Positions 1 through 8,120 of a DNA stretch of 37,641 nt are shown here, one piece after another; position 1 is the stretch's first letter; each line of letters opens with the position of its first letter. This DNA is from Bdellovibrionales bacterium (lineage in GTDB: Bacteria; Bdellovibrionota; Bdellovibrionia; Bdellovibrionales; UBA1609). The notes under the pieces are model-generated. The model had not been told where the DNA came from, made no database searches, and saw only the letters and a program-made list of their open reading frames with translations. The stretch is from NCBI GenBank assembly GCA_020628165.1, contig JAHDFM010000023.1, forward strand, positions 16,487 to 54,127. Reading direction: 5' to 3'. Position numbers and translations under genes: made by a program.

Positions 1-55
1 GTAGATTAGTAGATTAGTAGATTAGTAGATTAGTAGATTAGTAGATTAGTAGATT
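1..55. repeat. Octamer tandem repeat, unit GTAGATTA
   Basis: Six perfect head-to-tail copies of GTAGATTA are followed by a seventh that decays to GTAGATTT. The array touches the window edge, so the true copy number is unknown. It lies downstream of the terminator of the minus-strand gene ending at 111 and contains no coding sequence that I can support. Slippage-prone arrays like this vary in copy number between strains. Confidence 0.9.
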
Positions 56-81
56 TTAAATTCAAAAATAAGAATTACAAA

Positions 82-108
82 AAAAAAGCGCAATCAAGCG
101 CTTTTTTT
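82..108 (-). terminator. Rho-independent terminator of the minus-strand gene at 111
   Basis: GCGC arms at 88-91 and 98-101 enclose an AATCAA loop and are flanked by an A tract on one side and a T tract on the other. Read on the minus strand the GC stem is followed by a long U run, a few bases past the stop at 111. The flanking A and T tracts are symmetric, so it could work in both directions. Confidence 0.75.
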
Positions 109-110
109 AG

Positions 111-719
111 TTAGTCTGTAACATCAAGACAGTCAGGAATTTTATATTTAATCGTACGAACAAATGAGTCGTAATCTTTATTCGGGTAAAGGTGTGTTCC
201 ACCATCACCAATAGATCTACGATAAACATCTAATTTATAAGTTAACGGGAAAGGTTTGCTATTAGCTTTATATTTAGTGCACACTTGCTCAATTCCATTA
301 CCTGGAACCGCTACAGTTTGATAGAGCTCACACTCAGGGCTATCTTCAGGAATCATTCTCTGGACATGAGCTTTTCTATTTTTGCAATACGATAAGTCAA
401 CTGCAGTTTCGTCAAAAGCTCCGAACTTCGTGCTCCTTTCGACATATTCGTCACAAACCCAAACCTTATTTATAGTATTGAGAGTGTTTATAACGTTGTT
501 GTCAGGCATGACTTGCTTGTGCTTACAAGCATTGACCACTTGTATGTCAGGAGCAATGTAACGAGCTCCACCATCTAAAGCGTAATGCCTCTTATCTAGG
601 TATTGTCGAATCTCAACGTTTTGAGGGCCACCACCGCCTCCTTGAAAAGTTCCGGCGTATAATGATAATGAAACGCAGCTTATAAGCGATAGTATAGTTA
701 AAACAGTTTTTTTAATCAT
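111..719 (-). CDS. Small secreted protein of unknown function
   Basis: A 202-residue protein starting MIKKTVLTILSL, a clear signal peptide with cleavage expected near residue 22 (SLYA|G), then a Gly-rich stretch of five glycines. The mature part has about six cysteines, which suggests disulfides in the periplasm or outside the cell. The ATG at 719 is chosen because it begins the signal peptide; a TTG at 737 would add six residues and overlap the upstream gene. The start lies 4 bases after the stop of the HTH gene, so the two are probably co-transcribed and translationally coupled. I do not recognise a family. A role in the pathway controlled by the upstream HTH protein is inference from coupling only. 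Confidence 0.7.
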   Translation of the reverse strand: MIKKTVLTILSLISCVSLSLYAGTFQGGGGGPQNVEIRQYLDKRHYALDGGARYIAPDIQVVNACKHKQVMPDNNVINTLNTINKVWVCDEYVERSTKFGAFDETAVDLSYCKNRKAHVQRMIPEDSPECELYQTVAVPGNGIEQVCTKYKANSKPFPLTYKLDVYRRSIGDGGTHLYPNKDYDSFVRTIKYKIPDCLDVTD

Positions 720-723
720 AATG

Positions 724-1581
724 TCACTCAAAACCAAAGTTCTCTACAAATGTTGTTAGTAAATAGACTTCGCCATCTGGCGTTTTATCCCTCTCCATGA
801 GTTTGTAACATTTCATGAAGGTCTCATATTGTAAATCAATAATTTTTTTTATCGTTTCTTGTGGAACAGACTCTTGATACGCGTACATTATATTGGTTTT
901 TTTATGCATGTTCTTTTCTTTAAAGAAAGTGAACAGTTTCGGTAGATAACGTTTCGTGTGAGACACTTTCACACGCGTACTTGGCACTAAATTAATCAGT
1001 CGACCATCCAGCTCTTTCAATACATTGTTATCAATTAATTTATTAATTTTTACTTCAGCTATGACACCCAAGTTTTCTAAAAGGTCAGGACATAAGTTGT
1101 TGTCCTCAATGCTCAAGTTCATACTTTCTAGCGAATAAGTACCAATGATTGTTTTAATGCTCTTTCTTGTCATCTCTTTACTGGTGTCACAGAGTAAATA
1201 AATAAAATAGCAGTAAAAGTCCTCAAAGATTTCGTCGATATTCAAAGCATAATCAACTGGCATGGCCTCAAAATCACCAGGGAATGACTTTTTTAGATAA
1301 AGCTCAATTTCACCGCCAACATGACTGGCGACTTCAACAATGCTGTCTTTTTTGGTCACGAACTTTACCAATGACAATACATGGTAAGGATTCGGAGATT
1401 TGGTGTTTTTAAAGTTTACCCATCTCCAAAGTGTTGGTTTTGAAATAGACACCTTTTGTGCTAAGGCAGCTAAACCACCTCCATAGCTCTCAACGTAAGG
1501 CTTCAGTTGGCTATACAATGGGTAATATGGGTTGTTTGATAGTTTATCACTGACAGTTTCAGATGAAATATCTATTTGCAA
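724..1581 (-). CDS. HTH-domain protein, probable regulator
   Basis: A 285-residue cytoplasmic protein. Residues about 37-55 (LAALAQKVSISKPTLWRWV) read as a helix-turn-helix: two helices, a turn at VSIS and a recognition helix KPTLWRW. The remaining ~220 residues form a helical domain I cannot assign. The start is a TTG, supported by a purine-rich ribosome-binding site (GGGGGGAAG) about 5 bases upstream and by the lack of a better ATG before the HTH. It is the first gene of a two-gene unit with the secreted protein ending at 111. The function as a transcription factor is inferred from the HTH; no ligand domain is recognised. Confidence 0.65.
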   Translation of the reverse strand: MQIDISSETVSDKLSNNPYYPLYSQLKPYVESYGGGLAALAQKVSISKPTLWRWVNFKNTKSPNPYHVLSLVKFVTKKDSIVEVASHVGGEIELYLKKSFPGDFEAMPVDYALNIDEIFEDFYCYFIYLLCDTSKEMTRKSIKTIIGTYSLESMNLSIEDNNLCPDLLENLGVIAEVKINKLIDNNVLKELDGRLINLVPSTRVKVSHTKRYLPKLFTFFKEKNMHKKTNIMYAYQESVPQETIKKIIDLQYETFMKCYKLMERDKTPDGEVYLLTTFVENFGFE

Positions 1582-1825
1582 TTTGTCTTCCCCCCAACAA
1601 AGTTAACAACTTCGTTACATACGAAATAATCAAATTACTTATAAAATCACATGGGATTTTTCTTATTAGAAAATATTTCATTTTTTCATAAAACTAACTA
1701 ATAGCGCTATAAAAGCTCAATAATTGCAACTGACCGTCAAAGCCTATAATTCATTCAAATTCTTAGATTGACATTTTTTCATCATTTATTGAAATGGCGG
1801 GAACAAACGTCCCTAGAAGCGCTTA

Positions 1826-2464
1826 CTACTTAGATGATTCGCAAAAATTCACACTTATCTGGCTACGTTCGTATAGTTTATAAGACATGTAACACGTTTT
1901 AAAACACTCTCTTCCTGTTGGTGAATTCGTTTGCTCCAGTTCGTAATAACAGGATTTTTTTATAATATTCGGATTATTATAATTCGCTTTCTGAGAAACT
2001 GCTTGTACTTTAAAACTTGAAATTGGCTCACATTTTCTACGTATTAAAACATCATCACTATTTTCATCAATGTATGGGATCAACTTGTAATCAACTCCAC
2101 ATTCTAAATCCAACATGTTTTGTACAGATATTCGAAAACCACCGCGAATACATTTCGTTTCACCAGCTATAACTTCATCATCATTCTTTAGATCGACGAC
2201 AACCCACTCGACAGTCTGATCATGACTGTCGCGACTGCACAAACCATCGTAATTGATAACATCAGCATCATGCTTGGAAACAACAAGAGACTCTACAAAT
2301 GCCAGTTTTCTATTCGGTAAATCGTCAACCAAGCCTGGAGTCATATCGTCATTTGAAGATGAATAGACTTCGTCAGACCCTTCAGGTGGAGATCCACAGT
2401 TCTGAAACTGAACCAATATGACAGAAAGTAATAAGATAATAAAAGATACTTTAATTTTCCGCAT
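1826..2464 (-). CDS. Lipoprotein of unknown function
   Basis: A 212-residue protein with a basic N-terminus, a hydrophobic core and a lipobox ending FQNC-G; Cys23 would be lipidated. The FQNCG form is frequent in lipoproteins of Bdellovibrio-like bacteria. The start is taken as the ATG at 2464, with AGGGG upstream; a GTG at 2476 would sit on that ribosome-binding site. The mature part is acidic at its start, then has a scatter of cysteines (e.g. GLCSRDS, KKSCYYEL, FKTCYM) that may form disulfides. No family recognised. It stands alone, with 244 bp to the next minus-strand gene and 151 bp upstream. Confidence 0.65.
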   Translation of the reverse strand: MRKIKVSFIILLLSVILVQFQNCGSPPEGSDEVYSSSNDDMTPGLVDDLPNRKLAFVESLVVSKHDADVINYDGLCSRDSHDQTVEWVVVDLKNDDEVIAGETKCIRGGFRISVQNMLDLECGVDYKLIPYIDENSDDVLIRRKCEPISSFKVQAVSQKANYNNPNIIKKSCYYELEQTNSPTGRECFKTCYMSYKLYERSQISVNFCESSK

Positions 2465-2615
2465 TACGTACGACACCCCTATTAGACAAGAGTATCATTT
2501 AAAATTTAACTATGGTGATTTTGTTTAGCTAATGTCTCGATAGGAAACAATTCGTCTCATAAAAGTACAAAATATTTCACTTTTGCAATAGCAATTATAG
2601 AGGCAAAGCACTCCG

Positions 2616-3827
2616 TTATTCGCTTATTTTTTTAATTCGAGCCATGTAAAACCCATCAGAATTCATCTCCGTAGGAAGTAACAATCGCTCTTCCTCTAGC
2701 TCCCAAGCGGCGTTGTCTTTTAAAAAAATTTCGACTTGCTGTTGATTTTCACAACTAAAAATACTGCATGTGGCATAAACCATATAACCGTCGACCTTCA
2801 CCATTTTGGAATATCGCTTTAAAATGTCCTGCTGTAAAATTAAGAGTTCATTCAACGTTTTCAGATTAAATTTCCACTTGGTGTCCGGGTTTCTTTTTAA
2901 CACCCCATAACCAGAACATGGCACATCTAATAACAAACGATCTGCTTTTTTTTCTAATCTTTTGATCACCTTACTAGAACTGATCAATCGCACCTCTATG
3001 TTATCAACTCGATTTCGTTTTGCTCGCCTCTTTAGCTCTTTTAGCTTCCATTCATGAATGTCTAAACTTAATATTCGTCCTTTATTACCCATCATATCAG
3101 CGAGGTGAAGAGATTTCCCACCAGCGCCAGCACAAGCATCAATAACAAGCTGCCCGGGCTCAATTTTTAAAAAGGGAGCAATCAGCTGCGAACCTTTGTC
3201 TTGCACTTCAAAGTCGCCCTTTTTAAAACTTTCGGTTTTAAAAACATTACTTCGCTTTAACACTTCAATGCATGAATTGACTTGAGAATCCGCTTTGACT
3301 TCTAATTCTTCTGTTTTTAACTGCTGCAAGAGAGTTTGTCTTGATGTGTTCTTTAAGTTTGCGCGCAAATAAATGGGGGCTTTTTTATTCAACTCTTTTG
3401 CAACTTGCTCACTCTCTTCAGAAAAATTGTCTTGAAGCAACTGAGCCCCTTGCTCACTTAATGAGTGCTTAATAGCAAATGATTTCTTCTGAGACTTCCA
3501 ATTTTTTTTATATCGTCCACAAGGGTAACTCTCAAAATTTAGAAAATCTGCAGGCGCATAGCCTTGCAAGTAAAACCAAAACGTAACTGCTTTTTCTACG
3601 CTTGCTTCTGTTGTTTGTTTGATTTCACAACTGTACTCAATGAGTTTCCACCAGCGCACCATTTCGTAGACATTCTCAGCTATGAACTTTCTATCTCGAG
3701 AGCCTAATTTTTTATTGTATTTGAATTCTTTTTCGATCAGCTTATGAGAGTATTTACCTTCTAGAAAAACTTCACTAAGCATGGTTAGAACTACATTGTA
3801 GTTCGCTCTGTACATTTTTTTATTCAT
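2616..3827 (-). CDS. rsmB: RsmB-like rRNA (cytosine-5) methyltransferase
   Basis: A 403-residue SAM-dependent RNA m5C methyltransferase of the RsmB/NOP2/NSUN family. Residues ~6-130 resemble the NusB-like RNA-binding domain that marks RsmB. The SAM site is DACAGAGGKS (230-239); motif IV DVPCSG has Cys304 and motif VI YATCS has Cys354, the release and nucleophilic cysteines of the family. RsmB methylates C967 of 16S rRNA in E. coli; the length is slightly below the usual ~430. The start ATG at 3827 has only a weak ribosome-binding site; a second ATG four codons on is possible. It is followed on the same strand by no gene for 150 bp and preceded 24 bp upstream by the barrel protein, so the two may share a transcript. 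The exact target base is inferred, since other NSUN paralogs share these motifs. Confidence 0.85.
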   Translation of the reverse strand: MNKKMYRANYNVVLTMLSEVFLEGKYSHKLIEKEFKYNKKLGSRDRKFIAENVYEMVRWWKLIEYSCEIKQTTEASVEKAVTFWFYLQGYAPADFLNFESYPCGRYKKNWKSQKKSFAIKHSLSEQGAQLLQDNFSEESEQVAKELNKKAPIYLRANLKNTSRQTLLQQLKTEELEVKADSQVNSCIEVLKRSNVFKTESFKKGDFEVQDKGSQLIAPFLKIEPGQLVIDACAGAGGKSLHLADMMGNKGRILSLDIHEWKLKELKRRAKRNRVDNIEVRLISSSKVIKRLEKKADRLLLDVPCSGYGVLKRNPDTKWKFNLKTLNELLILQQDILKRYSKMVKVDGYMVYATCSIFSCENQQQVEIFLKDNAAWELEEERLLLPTEMNSDGFYMARIKKISE

Positions 3828-3851
3828 TTTACTAAAACTTACTTATGAAAA

Positions 3852-4616
3852 TTAGAATCTAAAAACAGACCCTAGTGAAAAGAAATAACCGTTAAATTGG
3901 CCTGTAGAAGTCAAAAACACATGGTTCTTAACACCAGCTTCAGCTATGAACCCAATACCGTTGTAAATGTCGAGTACGCGGGCTCCAACTAATAGCTGAT
4001 AATCAAAACTTAAGTTGGACTCGTCATCCACTTGATCAAAGAAAACTCCTAAGCCCAATCCACCACCGAAATAAATAGGAAAACCACTTCTCACATCTGG
4101 AAATGTGATTAATCCATTCAAACTGAGTTTATTTGAAGCTTCATCATCAATTTTGTAACCAATGAGGTCCCCTCTGAAGTAGAGGTCCATGCTATTGAGC
4201 CATTCTCCAAGTAAGTAGGTAACACCTAAATTCCACTGACCGACATCTTCATCATTCGATTTTTTTCCCCAGCGATGAGCTTTGTCATCAACAAAAAATC
4301 CGAGCTGAAGAGCCATCACGTGAGGACCAGGGCTTTGTTGCGACGCTCTAGGCGGGAAATACTGCTGTTGTTGCTGTACAGGTGCTTGCTGTCGTTTGTT
4401 TTGCAACTGTTGAGGCGACTGCTGTTTGTTATTATTTTGTTGCGGCTGAGCGTAAGGATCATCTGGAACAACCACTGTGTTTTGAACACGGCGAGAATTT
4501 CTTTGAATAAAGTAAGAGTCCGCCTTTTTTTTGCCATATTGAGGGGCTGGTTTATATTCTGCATGTGACAAAGGAGCCACCAAAAAAAACATCAGTAGAA
4601 CAGGTAGAAACTTCAT
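3852..4616 (-). CDS. Outer-membrane beta-barrel protein with Gln-rich linker
   Basis: A 254-residue exported protein. Residues 1-19 (MKFLPVLLMFFLVAPLSHA) are a signal peptide. Residues ~55-95 are a low-complexity Gln/Pro/Asn linker. The rest, from about 98, alternates polar and hydrophobic residues with Gly-rich turns (FGGGLGLGVFF) and ends in Phe, the classical signal for outer-membrane barrel insertion. Eight strands would fit the length. A good ribosome-binding site (AGGAAAG) precedes the ATG. Function unknown: structural or small porin-like roles are both possible. It faces nrdR divergently. Confidence 0.7.
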   Translation of the reverse strand: MKFLPVLLMFFLVAPLSHAEYKPAPQYGKKKADSYFIQRNSRRVQNTVVVPDDPYAQPQQNNNKQQSPQQLQNKRQQAPVQQQQQYFPPRASQQSPGPHVMALQLGFFVDDKAHRWGKKSNDEDVGQWNLGVTYLLGEWLNSMDLYFRGDLIGYKIDDEASNKLSLNGLITFPDVRSGFPIYFGGGLGLGVFFDQVDDESNLSFDYQLLVGARVLDIYNGIGFIAEAGVKNHVFLTSTGQFNGYFFSLGSVFRF

Positions 4617-4729
4617 ACTTTCCTCACTAAAAATTGAAGATTACTTCAGTTTCTGCGGAGTGACAAGAATTTAGAATTAAATTGACATAAATTGAGCACC
4701 ACCTAGAAAAAATCAGTGATTTTATATGC

Positions 4730-4758
4730 TTGACCCCCTATTGATTTTAAAATACTTT
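4730..4758 (+). promoter_or_regulatory. Candidate sigma70-type promoter for the nrdR operon
   Basis: TTGACC at 4730-4735 and TACTTT at 4753-4758 are separated by 17 bases, 37 bases upstream of the nrdR start. The -35 is good and the -10 moderate. Confidence 0.4.
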
Positions 4759-4794
4759 CACAAGCTAACCACTTAACAAGATAGAGCAATTATT

Positions 4795-5268
4795 GTGAGA
4801 TGCCCTGAATGTAACAGCAGTGAAAGCCGCGTGCTTGAAACTCGTACTTATAAGTCGAGTGAAATACGCCGCCGCCGAGAATGCAACTCTTGCAAATCCA
4901 GGTTCACTACTACAGAAACAATCATTGTGTCTTACCCTCTCATAAAAAAAAGAGACGGTTGCCAAGAACCTTTTAACAAAGAAAAGTTAAGAAAAGGCAT
5001 ACAACTTGCCTGCTTAAAAAGGCCTGTCAGTTTGTCTCAAATCGAAGACATCGTAAATCAAGTCACCCAAAAAGTTTTAGAAGACAACTACAAAACGGTG
5101 TCTGCTAAAGATGTTGGTCAAATTGTTATAAAAGAGCTTAAAAAATTAGATGATGTAGCCTATGTTCGATTCGCGAGTGTTTACAAAGAGTTTAAAGACG
5201 TCAATGAGTTCGTCGAAACCTTAAAAAAAGATTATGTCATAAAACCTAAGCCAGAAACACAGTTATAA
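4795..5268 (+). CDS. nrdR: Transcriptional repressor NrdR
   Basis: A 157-residue protein that matches NrdR in order and length: a zinc ribbon with cysteine pairs at 3/6 and 30/33, then an ATP-cone domain (~47-137) that senses ATP/dATP. NrdR represses ribonucleotide reductase genes. The start is the GTG at 4795, which gives the canonical beginning M-R-C-P; there is no alternative in frame that keeps the first zinc cysteines. It is the first gene of a run nrdR, nusB, unknown, ppsR-like with gaps of 9 bp or overlaps. I saw no obvious pair of NrdR boxes within the window. Confidence 0.95.
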   Translation: MRCPECNSSESRVLETRTYKSSEIRRRRECNSCKSRFTTTETIIVSYPLIKKRDGCQEPFNKEKLRKGIQLACLKRPVSLSQIEDIVNQVTQKVLEDNYKTVSAKDVGQIVIKELKKLDDVAYVRFASVYKEFKDVNEFVETLKKDYVIKPKPETQL

Positions 5269-5277
5269 GGCCTGACC

Positions 5278-5700
5278 ATGCTAAGACGACAATCGCGAGA
5301 GCTTTGTTTACAAATTTTATTTCAAAAAGAATTCAATGCCGAGCTCAATGTAGAGTCCAGCATTAATTACTTTAAACAAAGTTTCTCTCTCGACGACAAC
5401 TCCCTGTCATATGCACGCACCATCACCCTAGGGGTTTTAGACAACTTAGAAACTATTGACGAAAAAATTAATAGCTCTAGCCAAAACTGGAAAACATCAA
5501 GAATGTCAAAAGTAGATCTTAACATTCTAAGAATGTCTTTTTTTGAAGCCTTAATGCTTGAACCGGCTAATCAACCTAAAGTTGTTATTAATGAAGCTCT
5601 AGAAATTGCCAAAAAATATTCGTCTTTAGATTCACCCACATTCATTAATGGGGTCTTAGATCATTTGTTCAATTACCAGTTAAAAGACAGTAAGGCATGA
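5278..5700 (+). CDS. nusB: Transcription antitermination factor NusB
   Basis: A 140-residue all-helical protein of the NusB family: an N-terminal RRQSRELCLQILFQ helix, central WKTSRMSKVDLNILRMSFFE, and the diagnostic VVINEALEIAKKYSS followed by FINGVLDHL near the end. NusB with NusE binds boxA RNA and allows antitermination at rRNA operons. The ATG at 5278 follows AAGG and sits 9 bp after nrdR. The stop overlaps the next start by 4 bases (ATGA). Confidence 0.95.
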   Translation: MLRRQSRELCLQILFQKEFNAELNVESSINYFKQSFSLDDNSLSYARTITLGVLDNLETIDEKINSSSQNWKTSRMSKVDLNILRMSFFEALMLEPANQPKVVINEALEIAKKYSSLDSPTFINGVLDHLFNYQLKDSKA

Positions 5701-6071
5701 CACCAAAAAATAAACCTACATTCAGTCAGTCTGATCTTTCAGCAGGGGCTGATTTATGGATCTTAGCTGATGCCAAACACTCCAAATTACTTCGTAAGAT
5801 CGATTGGTTTTTAAATTTTTTATTTTTCAACTCTAGCTTCACTCGCCAAGACAAGCCGACCCTCGTATTTGCCGGTGGAAAATTGCCAACGAAGCAAGTT
5901 TTATCAGTGCCTTTTCATGGCAACCTACAAGACTGGATTATAACTGTGCAAGAGCAGATAAAAAAACTGGGTAATCCCCGATCACGCGTCTTTATCCCAA
6001 AAAGCAATACATATGTAGAGCAAGACATCATTAAAATTTTTTCCACCACACAGGTCGTATTTGAAAAATGA
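5697..6071 (+). CDS. Conserved-looking hypothetical protein between nusB and ppsR
   Basis: A 124-residue soluble protein without signal peptide or membrane segment that I can support; residues ~36-47 (IDWFLNFLFFNS) are hydrophobic but short. It shares 4-base ATGA overlaps with both neighbours, so it is translated from the same message as nusB and the kinase/phosphotransferase gene. I do not recognise the family. The beta-rich pattern (TLVFAGG, SRVFIPK, TQVVFEK) suggests a small alpha/beta fold. Tight coupling on both sides argues it is a real gene. Confidence 0.75.
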   Translation: MTPKNKPTFSQSDLSAGADLWILADAKHSKLLRKIDWFLNFLFFNSSFTRQDKPTLVFAGGKLPTKQVLSVPFHGNLQDWIITVQEQIKKLGNPRSRVFIPKSNTYVEQDIIKIFSTTQVVFEK

Positions 6072-6919
6072 ATCCAAGCAATGACGTCCCAAGTATTTTT
6101 ATTATCTCTGATGGAACCGGCGAAACGGCGGCAACTATGGTTCGCGCTGCCGTCGTACAATTTCCTAATCAAGAAGTGAACATCACCCGCGCCAAAAATG
6201 TTAGAACTAAAAATCAAGTGGAAAAAATCATAGAACAGATTGACCAACAAAAAGGCTTTCTAGTGCACACCGTTGTAAGCCCGGCACTCAGCACTGAGAT
6301 CATTGATCAAGCTGCTCGTCGCAACATTCCTTGTGTCGACTTACTAGGGCCTCTGCTAACCGAACTCAATCAATATTTAGGAGTTAAAGACTCTCTCTTT
6401 CAAGCTGGGATTTTAAGATCTGCAATTGGAGATCGTTATAAAAAGCGCATCGAAGCCATTGAGTATACAGTTAGACATGATGATGGAAAACTCAATACAG
6501 ACCTTGATGAGGCAGACATCATTTTAGTAGGTATCAGTCGTACGAGTAAAACTCCCCTTTCTATTTTCTTAAGCCATAAAGGTTGGAAGGTTGCTAACAT
6601 TCCACTCGTTTTGACATCTACGTTACCTGAAGAACTATTTACCATTGATCAGCGCAAAATCGTTGGCCTGATCATCGATGAAGAAATCCTTTATAAAATT
6701 CGCCGTAAGCGCTTAGAAAAGTTTGGTCAAGATCCAGGAGGTGAGTACGCTTCACTGGACTACATCACTAAAGAACTTGAATACGCCAAAACTGTGTTTA
6801 AGAAGAACCGCAAATGGCCTGTGTTTAATGTCACTGACCGAGCTCTTGAAGAGACGGCCTCTGAAATTATCAAGGTTGTGAGTTCGCGCCTGGGTTTAAT
6901 ACCTGATAACTATTTGTAA
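6068..6919 (+). CDS. ppsR: PEP synthase / PPDK regulatory kinase-phosphotransferase (PSRP, DUF299)
   Basis: A 283-residue bifunctional regulator of the DUF299 family. It starts with the family signature IFIISDGTGETA (10-21) and has the P-loop-like GISRTSKT (155-162) typical of these proteins. Family members use ADP to phosphorylate, and Pi to dephosphorylate, a threonine in PEP synthase or pyruvate phosphate dikinase, thereby switching the enzyme off and on. Which of the two enzymes is the target cannot be told here, as neither gene is in the window; ppsR is therefore a family-level symbol. The start overlaps the upstream gene by 4 bases. The operon appears to end here: 225 bp without a gene follow, with no strong terminator hairpin that I see. 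Confidence 0.9.
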   Translation: MNPSNDVPSIFIISDGTGETAATMVRAAVVQFPNQEVNITRAKNVRTKNQVEKIIEQIDQQKGFLVHTVVSPALSTEIIDQAARRNIPCVDLLGPLLTELNQYLGVKDSLFQAGILRSAIGDRYKKRIEAIEYTVRHDDGKLNTDLDEADIILVGISRTSKTPLSIFLSHKGWKVANIPLVLTSTLPEELFTIDQRKIVGLIIDEEILYKIRRKRLEKFGQDPGGEYASLDYITKELEYAKTVFKKNRKWPVFNVTDRALEETASEIIKVVSSRLGLIPDNYL

Positions 6920-7144
6920 ACTGTTTATTTGTATTAATAAATTGAGCGCATTATTGTTGTATTTACAATTAGGCTTTACCTAAAACATAAAACCTGCTTA
7001 TTATGACTAACTAAAGTTAGATGAATAAAGATTATTTTAGCTTGGTTAATTACTTAAACCCTTCAACAAAGCCACTAAGGACCAACGACTCCTACACCAC
7101 ATTCTACTAACGACTGTTCTTATTTTAATTTATAGAGGTCTCAG

Positions 7145-7945
7145 ATGAAAACTAATATTAATGCAACCCCATTCTTACTGTTTATTCTTGTATTTATAAC
7201 TGCTCAATTTTCTACTGCTGCAGAAGTGAAAGAGAGTAATAATACTATTCTCATAGCTGTCGAGGAAGACTTCTCTGAAGAAGGTTTGAGAGAGTTAAAA
7301 CAGTTTACTTCTGAATGGGCAACTCAGTCTGAGAATATTGATAAAGTTGAATTTTTAGAGCTAAACCTTGTAGACTTCGTTGGACTTAAAAAAGATAAAA
7401 GGCAATTTGATATTGTTATTGCCAGCCCAGTTAAACTAGCTCGTTTGTTTGAAGAAGACCATTTGTCAACCTACTCCAATTCTTCCCCGAGCGTTATTTC
7501 TTCACTAAGGGCAACTTCTTGGACTTCATCCATCTGTGTCAACACAATTGCAGCTTATGATATTGGCCTGTCCTTAGACCGTAGTTATTCAGAGTTGTTA
7601 ATGTCTAGTGATATAAATCACATTTTTGAACTTGAAAGCACTTGGTTAGAAATTGGAGCCGGTTGGTTTAAGTTACAGCCAGGTGACATCGAAGAGAGAA
7701 TTGATCAGTCAACCGAATCACCTTGTTCATTGGTAGCTATGGGAATTTTACCTATGGCTCATTCTACCGGTTACGATGGACTTTATCAAAGAGCTGGAGG
7801 AGCGCCTCTTAAATTGCTTTTTACAAGATTGAAAAACTTAATGCACCCTGTAGCTACCAAAACTGGATCTCTTAAACAATCAGTTCGAAGCTTTATTATG
7901 GAGTATTCTAAAAGTCCGCAATTATGGGACCTATCTAATAAATAA
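7145..7945 (+). CDS. Exported protein of unknown function
   Basis: A 266-residue protein with a signal peptide (hydrophobic residues ~9-25, cleavage near TAA|E) and a good ribosome-binding site (AGAGGT). The mature part alternates strands and helices (TILIAVEED, FDIVIASPVKLARLF) in a way that recalls periplasmic solute-binding folds, but no family signature is visible, so that is only a guess. Two cysteines (SSICVN and ESPCSL) may pair. It is monocistronic: flanked by 225 bp upstream and a strong bidirectional hairpin downstream. Confidence 0.65.
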   Translation: MKTNINATPFLLFILVFITAQFSTAAEVKESNNTILIAVEEDFSEEGLRELKQFTSEWATQSENIDKVEFLELNLVDFVGLKKDKRQFDIVIASPVKLARLFEEDHLSTYSNSSPSVISSLRATSWTSSICVNTIAAYDIGLSLDRSYSELLMSSDINHIFELESTWLEIGAGWFKLQPGDIEERIDQSTESPCSLVAMGILPMAHSTGYDGLYQRAGGAPLKLLFTRLKNLMHPVATKTGSLKQSVRSFIMEYSKSPQLWDLSNK

Positions 7946-8065
7946 TGTCTATCGTAAATCTTGAAAGATGAATTATGAGAAAAGACTCGCTGATAAAACG
8001 TGATTAATAAGCCTTTCCTAATTCAACTAAAATTCTACGGCTCATTTATATAGTATTAGGATTTT

Positions 8066-8100
8066 AAAGCAACAATCTCACTTGTGGAGATTGTTGCTTT
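8066..8100. terminator. Hairpin between convergent genes
   Basis: A perfect 14-bp stem (8066-8079 with 8087-8100) around a 7-base loop lies between the plus-strand gene ending at 7945 and the minus-strand gene ending at 8121. Both strands carry only short T runs after the stem, so termination is likely in both directions but not certain. Confidence 0.65.
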
Positions 8101-8120
8101 ATCAATTTATATTTAATGAA

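Noticed and set aside
1-55. CRISPR array
   Set aside because: The units are 8 bases and directly adjacent, with no spacers.
1767-1800. TTGACA as a plus-strand promoter
   Set aside because: There is no -10 element at a proper distance and no plus-strand gene downstream.
4275-4568. Plus-strand Leu/Arg-rich frame inside the barrel gene
   Set aside because: It arises from the Gln-rich linker read on the other strand. The minus-strand frame has a signal peptide, ribosome-binding site and barrel pattern.
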